DNA from: Prevotella sp. UBA4341
GTDB lineage: Bacteria; Bacteroidota; Bacteroidia; Bacteroidales; Bacteroidaceae
Direction of reading: 5' to 3'
Length of the DNA stretch: 5,291 nucleotides
Assembly (NCBI GenBank): GCA_002393705.1
Contig: DGTH01000191.1
Coordinates: 4,118 to 9,408, forward strand
In this document: positions 1 through 5,291 of the stretch, piece after piece
Numbering within the stretch: the first letter of the stretch is position 1
How the letters are laid out: each line of letters opens with the position of its first letter
The notes under the pieces: generated by a model
The model's database searches: none
The model's input: only the letters and a program-made list of their open reading frames with translations
What the model was told of the DNA's origin: nothing
Program-made: the position numbers and the translations under genes

Positions 1-2588
1 TCCTGGAGCACATGGCCTTTAACGGAACGAAGAACTTTCCCGGTAAGGGCAAGCGCTTAGGCATCGTGCCCTGGTGTGAGACGGTGGGCGTAAAGTTCGG
101 TGCCAACCTCAATGCCTACACGTCGGTTGACCAGACGGTGTATCATGTGGGTTCTGTACCCTTGAAGCGTGACGGTGTCATCGACTCCTGTCTGCTCATT
201 CTGCACGACTGGAGCCACTACTTGCTGCTGGAAGATGCAGAAATAGACAAGGAGCGCGGCGTCATACACGAGGAGTGGCGCACGAGGCGTGCCGGTATAG
301 CAGTACAGAGACTCATGGAGCAGGCCATGCCGAAGATTTACAAGGGCTCGAAGTACGAGGACTGTCTGCCCATTGGCTCAATGGACATCGTCGATAATTT
401 CCCCTACCAGGACTTACGCGATTACTACCAGAAATGGTATCGGCCTGACCTGCAGGCCATTGTCGTCGTGGGCGACTTTGACGTGGAGAAGATGGAGAAG
501 CGCATCAAGAAGATATTCTCACCCATACCCATGCCAAAACAGCCGGCCGAGCGCATCTACTATCCTGTCAACGACAACGACTCCATGATCGTAGCTATCG
601 AGAAGGATGCTGAGCAGCCGGTGGTGCTGTGCAACATCTACCAGAAGCGCGACGCTACGCCCGATGCCGAGAAGAACAGCGAGGCTTATCTGCGGGCCGA
701 CTATATTGACGGACTGATTGTCTCCATGCTGAACGACCGCTATGCCGAGTTAAGGCAGCAGGCCGGTTCGCCCGTGCAGAGCGTGACGGCTCATGCTTCC
801 ACCTTCTTTGTCAGCCGCACCAAGGAGGCTTTCTCGATGGGCATCAGCTGTAAGCAGGACAACATCCTGGGCGGTATCATAGCTGCCGTCGGCGTGGCTG
901 AACGTGCCCGCCAGCACGGCTTTACTCAGTCGGAACTCAGTCGTGCCAAGGCACTTTACCTGAATGCGGCCGAACGGCGCTACAACCAGCGTAATGACTA
1001 CCGGAACTCTCGCTACGTGAATCGTTGTGTTAGCAATTTCCTGACGGGAGAGCCGCTCGTCTCCATCGAGTTCGAACTGCAGAATACCCGCAAATTGAAC
1101 GACGAAGTGACCCTGGCAGAGGTAAACGAGGCAACGAAGCAGCTCATTACTGACCGGAATCAGGTAGTGGTGATGTATGCGCCTGACAAGGAGGAATTGG
1201 TGCTTCCTACCGGGCGTGACGTGGAACAGGTTATTCTGGCTGCCCAGCAGCTGACCTATGCGCCCTACGTGGAGGAGGTCTTAAGCCAGAACCTCGTAGG
1301 CACGTTGCCAGAGGCGGGCACTATAGTTACCGAAAAGCCCTACAGCCACGGATTTACTGAGTTTACGCTTTCTAACGGAATGCAGGTCTATGCCCGTAAG
1401 ACCGACTTCTCGGCCGACGGCGTCACTATGCGCATGCAAGCTGACGGCGGTACGTCGCTTTATGGCGACGAGGATATTCCGAACTTCTCGCTCATAAGCA
1501 GTGCGGTGACTGAAGCTGGCGTGGGCGACTTCGATGCCATGACACTGCGCAAGATGCTGACGGGAAAGTCGGTACGGGTCAGCCCCTCGGTGGGCTCCAG
1601 AGGACAGAGCATCAGTGGCAGTTCTTCCGTAAAGGACATGAAGACCATGTTTGAACTGGCCTACCTCTATTTCACACAGCCACGTCGTGACACCGTGGCA
1701 TACCGTGAGTTCATCAGCCGTAACAGGGCATTCCTGACTAACCGTAATGCTTCGCCAAAGGTGGATTACAACGACTCCATACGTGCCATCCTCTACGGAC
1801 ACCATCCGCGCATGGCTCCCGTCGTACAGGAGACGCTCGACAAGGCTCACTACGACCGCATACTGCAGATATACCGTGAGCGCTTTAGCGATGCGGCCAA
1901 CTTCAAGACGGTCATTATCGGTAACTTCGACGAGCAGGAGTTGCGCACTTATCTCTGCCAGTATTTGGCCACTCTGCCTGCTACGGGCAAGAACGAGCAG
2001 ACCGACTATAGCCGCATTCCTCAGATAGTAGGCGGAAGTTTCACTTCTGTGTTCAAGAAGAAACAGGCCACCCCGCTGGCTAACGTCAGTATTTATCTGA
2101 CGGCCGACGTGCCCTTCACACCGCAAAGCGACTTGGAACTTGACTTCTTGAAGCGGAGCCTCTCCATAGCTTATACTGACTCCATACGTGAGGAGAAGGG
2201 CGGCACGTACGGCGTCGGGGTCGATTTTGACCTTGACAAGGACGACCAACCCAACGCCACACTGCGCATCTCCTATAATGCCGACCCGCAGCGTTATGAG
2301 GAGCTGAATCCTGTAGTCTATGAGCAGCTGCGCCATATAGCGGAGAACGGACCGACACCCACGACCATGGAGAAAATCAAGCAGTACCTGGTGAAGCAGT
2401 ATGCCCAGAATGCCATTACCAACGATTATTGGAGCTACGTCATCTGGCACCAGCTGGATGACGACGCAGACTTCGATACCGGCTACTGTGACATGGTGCA
2501 GCGCATGACGGCAGACGACGTCAAGCGCATGGCACAACTCATGCTGGCCTCGAAACGCTGCATTGAGGTTACGATGCTTTCCGAGTAG
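1..2588 (+). CDS. M16 family zinc metallopeptidase (pitrilysin/PqqL-like, two-unit), 5'-truncated by window edge
   Basis: Predicted zinc endopeptidase that degrades peptides. The reading frame is already open at base 1: the first full codons (3-11) give L-E-H, the end of the M16 HxxEH zinc motif, so the ATG at 12 is an internal Met and not the start. Numbering from that Met, conserved M16 blocks follow: FGANLNAYTSVDQTVY (29-44), then ERGVIHEEW (81-89), whose E88 is the likely third zinc ligand, and YRPDLQAIVVVGDFD (143-157). A second M16 unit starts near residue 446 (FTLSNGMQVYARK). It lacks its own HxxEH but carries IREEKGGTYGVGV, with R726 and Y733 matching the Arg/Tyr pair that the C-terminal half contributes to the active site. 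The 858 visible residues plus the missing N-terminus (perhaps 70-90 residues) fit the roughly 930-residue PqqL-like subgroup. Bacteroidales relatives usually carry an export signal, so a periplasmic location is likely but unseen. The frame is intact to the TAG at 2586-2588. Confidence 0.95.
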   Translation, partial: LEHMAFNGTKNFPGKGKRLGIVPWCETVGVKFGANLNAYTSVDQTVYHVGSVPLKRDGVIDSCLLILHDWSHYLLLEDAEIDKERGVIHEEWRTRRAGIAVQRLMEQAMPKIYKGSKYEDCLPIGSMDIVDNFPYQDLRDYYQKWYRPDLQAIVVVGDFDVEKMEKRIKKIFSPIPMPKQPAERIYYPVNDNDSMIVAIEKDAEQPVVLCNIYQKRDATPDAEKNSEAYLRADYIDGLIVSMLNDRYAELRQQAGSPVQSVTAHASTFFVSRTKEAFSMGISCKQDNILGGIIAAVGVAERARQHGFTQSELSRAKALYLNAAERRYNQRNDYRNSRYVNRCVSNFLTGEPLVSIEFELQNTRKLNDEVTLAEVNEATKQLITDRNQVVVMYAPDKEELVLPTGRDVEQVILAAQQLTYAPYVEEVLSQNLVGTLPEAGTIVTEKPYSHGFTEFTLSNGMQVYARKTDFSADGVTMRMQADGGTSLYGDEDIPNFSLISSAVTEAGVGDFDAMTLRKMLTGKSVRVSPSVGSRGQSISGSSSVKDMKTMFELAYLYFTQPRRDTVAYREFISRNRAFLTNRNASPKVDYNDSIRAILYGHHPRMAPVVQETLDKAHYDRILQIYRERFSDAANFKTVIIGNFDEQELRTYLCQYLATLPATGKNEQTDYSRIPQIVGGSFTSVFKKKQATPLANVSIYLTADVPFTPQSDLELDFLKRSLSIAYTDSIREEKGGTYGVGVDFDLDKDDQPNATLRISYNADPQRYEELNPVVYEQLRHIAENGPTPTTMEKIKQYLVKQYAQNAITNDYWSYVIWHQLDDDADFDTGYCDMVQRMTADDVKRMAQLMLASKRCIEVTMLSE

Positions 2589-2603
2589 TCTTAGACTGCG
2601 TCC

Positions 2604-2620
2604 CACATTGACAAAATGTG
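2604..2620 (+). repeat. Small inverted repeat just after the peptidase stop codon
   Basis: CACATT (2604-2609) and AATGTG (2615-2620) form a perfect 6-bp stem with a 5-nt loop, 15 bases after the peptidase stop. No T-tract follows directly, so it is a poor match to an intrinsic terminator. It could act as a 3'-end stabilising hairpin on the peptidase mRNA, or it may be chance. A looser AT-only repeat, CAAAAA/TTTTTG (2633-2638 and 2645-2650), followed by T6 at 2655-2660, lies a little further on and is equally uncertain. Confidence 0.3.
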
Positions 2621-2680
2621 TGATGTTGGTTTCAAAAACGTACATTTTTGGTGGTTTTTTAACGGCTATGTTAAATTATT

Positions 2681-2703
2681 GCACTAAAATGTGCGTTTTT
2701 TTT
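2681..2703 (+). terminator. Weak intrinsic terminator candidate downstream of the M16 peptidase gene
   Basis: GCAC (2681-2684) pairs with GTGC (2691-2694) around a 6-nt loop. After one G there is an unbroken run of eight T (2696-2703). The stem is only 4 bp, or 5 with a T-G wobble, so the hairpin is weak, but the T-tract and the position between the two genes fit termination of the peptidase transcript before the next promoter. Inferred from sequence layout only. Confidence 0.4.
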
Positions 2704-2710
2704 AAATTTA

Positions 2711-2742
2711 TTTGTTTTTTACAAAAGTAAGTATTACCTTTG
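2711..2742 (+). promoter_or_regulatory. Bacteroidetes-type sigma(ABfr) promoter for the SusC-family gene
   Basis: TTTG at 2711-2714 matches the -33 box and TACCTTTG at 2735-2742 matches the -7 box TAnnTTTG of the primary Bacteroidetes sigma factor, with a 20-nt spacer. Both elements match exactly and lie in a strongly AT-rich stretch. Transcription would start a few bases downstream, around 2746-2750, giving a leader of about 100 nt before the SusC start codon. This suggests the SusC gene has its own promoter rather than depending on the peptidase operon. No operator for an ECF sigma factor or a hybrid two-component regulator was recognised. Confidence 0.8.
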
Positions 2743-2749
2743 CAGGAAA

Positions 2750-2767
2750 TTCTGCCCCAAGGCAGAA
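2750..2767 (+). other. Perfect stem-loop at the predicted 5' end of the SusC-family mRNA
   Basis: TTCTGCC (2750-2756) and GGCAGAA (2761-2767) are exact reverse complements separated by the 4-nt loop CCAA. The 7-bp stem has four G-C pairs and sits within a few bases of the predicted transcription start. A 5'-terminal hairpin can protect an mRNA from decay, and this one could also belong to a larger regulatory leader. The same dyad could instead be a protein-binding site in DNA. The dyad is seen directly; its role is inferred. Confidence 0.55.
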
Positions 2768-2769
2768 GT

Positions 2770-2829
2770 ATGGTGTATGGAACACTATTTTATATATGTA
2801 CCCGTACCTATTATAATAAGAAAGAATAA
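2770..2829 (+). CDS. Possible 19-codon upstream ORF in the SusC leader (doubtful)
   Basis: An ATG at 2770 opens a frame ending at TAA 2827-2829, encoding MVYGTLFYICTRTYYNKKE, and stops 22 bases before the SusC start codon. It lies wholly inside the predicted leader and its ATG falls between the two leader hairpins. The purine-rich GGCAGAAG just upstream is the only ribosome-site hint, and it is sequestered in the first hairpin. Four of 19 residues are Tyr, but AT-rich DNA readily yields Tyr codons. No known leader peptide is recognised, and a chance ORF is the more likely explanation. Confidence 0.12.
   Translation: MVYGTLFYICTRTYYNKKE
2771..2787 (+). other. Second small leader stem-loop
   Basis: TGGTGT (2771-2776) can pair with ACACTA (2782-2787) around the 5-nt loop ATGGA, giving five Watson-Crick pairs and one G-U wobble. 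It begins three bases after the first leader hairpin ends, so the two could stack in tandem. The remaining leader to the start codon is AT-rich and probably unstructured, which would leave the ribosome entry region open. This hairpin is weaker than the first and could be chance. Confidence 0.3.
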
Positions 2830-2837
2830 TAACAAAC

Positions 2838-2846
2838 AAGAGAGAG
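2838..2846 (+). promoter_or_regulatory. Purine-rich ribosome entry region before the SusC-family start
   Basis: AAGAGAGAG ends five bases before the ATG at 2852. It is not a good Shine-Dalgarno match (no GGAGG core). A-rich or purine-rich unstructured upstream sequence in place of a strong Shine-Dalgarno site is typical of Bacteroidetes. It supports 2852 as the start, together with the signal peptide that begins exactly there. Confidence 0.35.
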
Positions 2847-2851
2847 TGTAT

Positions 2852-5291
2852 ATGAGAAAAAGAATTATGTTGATTCTGTTTGGGTTAGTCCTCAGTGTTG
2901 GACTGGCTTTTGCCCAAAGCAGAATTACTGGTACAGTCGTTGACGAGAACGGTGAGCCATGCATTGGTGCCACTGTGATGATTCAAGGCTCAAAACAGGG
3001 AACGACGACCGACGTTGACGGTCATTTCAGCATCTCAGTGCCTGCCGGAAAGAAACTGGTGATCAGCTACATTGGCATGAACACCAAGACGGTAAAGCCG
3101 ACAGAGGGGATGACGGTTACTTTGGAACCTGACGCACTAAGTATTGGCGAGGTGGTAACCGTAGGTATCATGAAACAAGACAAGCGACTCTTCACGGGTG
3201 CTACCACGAAGGTGGATGCCGAAAAGGCTAAGCTGGATGGTATAGCTGATATTTCACGTTCGCTGGAAGGACGTGCTGCCGGTGTGTCGGTGCAGAACGT
3301 CTCCGGTACGTTCGGTACGGCTCCGAAAATCCGCGTGCGTGGTGCTACGTCTATCTATGGTAGCTCGAAGCCGCTGTGGGTGGTCGATGGTGTCATCATG
3401 GAGGATGTCACCGAGGTCGATGCCGACCAGCTCTCCTCGGGTGATGCTGCCACGCTGATTTCTAGCGCCATTGCTGGTCTGAATGCTGACGACATCGAGT
3501 CGTTCCAGATTCTGAAGGACGGTTCGGCTACCTCTATCTACGGTGCGCGCGCTATGGCTGGTGTGATTGTTGTTACCACAAAGCGTGGTAAGGTAGGTTC
3601 ATCGAAGATTAGTTATACGGGTGAATACACCATGCGTCTGCGCCCCAGCTACTCACAGTTCAACATCATGAACTCGCAGGAGCAGATGTCTGTTTATCGT
3701 GAAATGCAGAACAACGGCTTCCTTTCGTTCATGAGCTCTTATCGTGGCAGCTCGAGCGGCGTCTTCGGTAAGATGTATCACCTGATGAACGAGTACAACG
3801 CCACCACCGGCGAATACGGATTGGCCAACACTCAGGCTGCCATGTACGACTACCTGCGTCAGGCCGAAATGCGTAACACCAACTGGTTCGAGGAGTTGTT
3901 TACCAACCACATTCAGCACAACCACTCTATCTCCATGAGCTCTGGTTCCGAGAAGGCCCAGTACTATACTTCGTTCTCCATCATGAACGACCCGGGTTGG
4001 ACGGAGCGCAGCAAGGTGGAGCGTTACACCGCTAACATCAATGCCAACTACAACCTGCACCCGAAGGTGTCTTTGGGTCTGATAGGCAATACCAGCTATC
4101 GTCGTCAGCAGGCCCCAGGTACGGCCAACCAGAGCGTCGATGTGGTGACGGGTGCAGTAGGGCGTGACTTCGACATCAACCCTTACTCGTATGCCATCAA
4201 TACCTCGCGTACGCTGGATGCCAACGAGTTCTATATTCGTAACTTTGCTCCCTTCAACATTCACCACGAGCTGCAGAACAACTACATCGACTTGGACGTG
4301 GTCGATCTGCGCTTCCAGGGTGAGCTGAAGTACAAACCCGTACGCCAGGTTGAGCTCAGCGTGCTCGGTGCCTACAAGTACTCGACCACTACACAGGCTC
4401 ACTTCATCAAGGAGAACAGTAACCAGGCCATGGCTTTCCGCATGATGGACGATGCCACCATGCGCGACGCTAACCCCTGGCTCTATACCGACCCTGACGC
4501 CATCAACTCGCTGCCCATCACGGTACTGCCCGAAGGCGGTTTCCATCGTGAGACGGTCTATCGCATGAACAGCTGGGACTTCCGTGCTACGGCCAGCTAT
4601 AACAACGTGTTCAACGATACGCACATCGTCAATGCCTACGGTGGTATGGAGGTCAACAACATTGACCGTTACGCCACCCAGAACCTGAAGGTGGGCGTGC
4701 TTTACGACATGGGCCAGTTAGGCAACTACATGTATGAATACTTCAAGCAGGCTGCTGAGGAGAACAACATCTACTACTCGCTTAACAACGGCTACAACCG
4801 CGACGTGGCTTTCTTCGGCACTGCCACCTATTCTTATAAGGGACGCTACACGCTGAACGGCACAGTACGCTACGAGGGTTCTAACCGTCTGGGTCGTGCC
4901 ACGAGCGCCCGCTGGCTGCCCACGTGGAACGTGTCAGGTGCCTGGAACGCTCACGAGGAGCCTTGGTTCTACAAGACCTTCAACGGCAAGCTGTCGCACG
5001 CCACGCTGAAGGCTTCGTACTCGCTGACCGGTGATAAGCCCGCCGTGACCAACTCAATGGTCATCATCCAGGCTTACAACCCCTGGCGTCCGTACTCCAG
5101 TGATAAGGAGTCGGGTCTGGAAATCTCCAGCTTCGCTAACTCTGAGCTGACCTACGAGAAGAAGCACGAGTTCAACATCGGTGTTGATCTGGGCTTCCTG
5201 AACAACCGCATCAACTTCCAGTTCGACTGGTACACCCGTAACAACTACGACCTCATTGGCCCGAAACGTACCACGGGTGTAGGCGGTACCA
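2852..5291 (+). CDS. SusC/RagA-family TonB-linked outer-membrane transporter, 3'-truncated by window edge
   Basis: Predicted TonB-dependent outer-membrane channel that, with a SusD-type lipoprotein, imports oligomeric nutrients. The frame is open for 813 codons to the window end; family members are usually about 1,000-1,100 residues. The start at 2852 is set by a signal peptide: MRKR, a hydrophobic core, then AFA with cleavage likely after residue 21. Residues 24-95 form the carboxypeptidase-regulatory-like N-terminal domain (ITGTVVDENGEPCIGATV, GTTTDVDGHF). EVVTVG (100-105) lies where the TonB box is expected. The plug spans about 110-246, with SLEGRAAGV (137-145), LWVVDG (175-180) and ILKDGSATSIYGARAM (220-235), ending VVTTKRG. 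The beta-barrel follows, with the family motifs GRYTLNGTVRYEGSNRLG near 666-683 and YEKKHEFNIGVDLGF (768-782). There is no STN domain, so anti-sigma signalling through it is unlikely. The last strands and any SusD partner are outside the window. Substrate is unknown. No frameshifts or internal stops were found. Confidence 0.96.
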   Translation, partial: MRKRIMLILFGLVLSVGLAFAQSRITGTVVDENGEPCIGATVMIQGSKQGTTTDVDGHFSISVPAGKKLVISYIGMNTKTVKPTEGMTVTLEPDALSIGEVVTVGIMKQDKRLFTGATTKVDAEKAKLDGIADISRSLEGRAAGVSVQNVSGTFGTAPKIRVRGATSIYGSSKPLWVVDGVIMEDVTEVDADQLSSGDAATLISSAIAGLNADDIESFQILKDGSATSIYGARAMAGVIVVTTKRGKVGSSKISYTGEYTMRLRPSYSQFNIMNSQEQMSVYREMQNNGFLSFMSSYRGSSSGVFGKMYHLMNEYNATTGEYGLANTQAAMYDYLRQAEMRNTNWFEELFTNHIQHNHSISMSSGSEKAQYYTSFSIMNDPGWTERSKVERYTANINANYNLHPKVSLGLIGNTSYRRQQAPGTANQSVDVVTGAVGRDFDINPYSYAINTSRTLDANEFYIRNFAPFNIHHELQNNYIDLDVVDLRFQGELKYKPVRQVELSVLGAYKYSTTTQAHFIKENSNQAMAFRMMDDATMRDANPWLYTDPDAINSLPITVLPEGGFHRETVYRMNSWDFRATASYNNVFNDTHIVNAYGGMEVNNIDRYATQNLKVGVLYDMGQLGNYMYEYFKQAAEENNIYYSLNNGYNRDVAFFGTATYSYKGRYTLNGTVRYEGSNRLGRATSARWLPTWNVSGAWNAHEEPWFYKTFNGKLSHATLKASYSLTGDKPAVTNSMVIIQAYNPWRPYSSDKESGLEISSFANSELTYEKKHEFNIGVDLGFLNNRINFQFDWYTRNNYDLIGPKRTTGVGGT

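Noticed and set aside
12..14. ATG at 12 as the true start of the peptidase
   Set aside because: The frame is open upstream, and the codons just before it encode L-E-H of the HxxEH zinc motif, which cannot be left out of an active enzyme. The real start is before the window.
75..275. Wider than usual spacing (87 residues) between the HxxEH motif and the downstream zinc-ligand Glu
   Set aside because: Classical M16 enzymes have about 74-77 residues here, but PqqL-like Bacteroidales members have a longer helix-loop segment in this place, so it fits a known subgroup and is not an anomaly.
1281..2645. A 454-codon open frame on the minus strand opposite the second half of the peptidase gene
   Set aside because: It lies almost entirely antisense to a gene with clear M16 motifs. 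Its translation shows no recognisable domain, and its Val/Leu/His-rich composition is what the reverse complement of biased codons gives.
2722..2729. TACTTTTG on the minus strand, a possible leftward -7 box inside the SusC promoter spacer
   Set aside because: No CAAA (a minus-strand TTTG -33 box) lies at the right distance around 2750, and there is no leftward gene to serve. It is probably chance in AT-rich sequence.
2785..2973. A 62-codon minus-strand frame across the SusC leader and signal-peptide region
   Set aside because: Its hydrophobic C-terminal part is simply the AT-rich leader read backwards. No promoter with both boxes supports it.
3653..4624. A 323-codon minus-strand open frame opposite the SusC barrel region
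   Set aside because: It is antisense to a well-supported SusC-family frame. Its low-complexity Val/His/Gly-rich product resembles no protein family and has no convincing start signals.

Overview
The window looks like a chromosomal fragment from a Bacteroidales bacterium, most likely a Prevotella-like gut or oral lineage. Three things point there. It has a SusC/RagA-type TonB-dependent outer-membrane protein. Its intergenic promoter fits the Bacteroidetes consensus (TTTG, 20-nt spacer, TAnnTTTG). The start codon lacks a classical Shine-Dalgarno site. The genus is inferred from general protein style, not proven. Coding DNA is moderately GC-rich, while the single intergenic gap is very AT-rich, as is usual in this group.

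Layout: (1) bases 1-2588, + strand: the 3' part of a large two-unit M16 (pitrilysin/PqqL-type) zinc metallopeptidase gene. The window opens inside the codons of the HxxEH zinc motif, so the N-terminus and any signal peptide lie outside. (2) bases 2589-2851: a 263-bp intergenic region holding a weak terminator-like hairpin with a T8 tract, a strong Bacteroidetes-type promoter, and a leader of about 100 nt. The leader contains two adjacent small stem-loops and a 19-codon upstream reading frame of doubtful reality. (3) bases 2852-5291, + strand: the 5' three quarters or so of a SusC/RagA-family gene. It is open to the end of the window, with no stop codon inside it.

The two genes point the same way but look like separate transcription units, because terminator-like and promoter-like signals lie between them. 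SusC proteins normally work with a SusD lipoprotein encoded just downstream, which would lie beyond the window. The cargo (glycan, peptide or other) cannot be read from this sequence. The neighbouring peptidase makes a peptide-uptake role conceivable, but this is only a context-based guess.

No RNA genes, mobile elements, CRISPR arrays or long repeats are visible. Both proteins belong to well-known families and I see no clear new system. The part most worth a second look is the structured leader of the SusC transcript.
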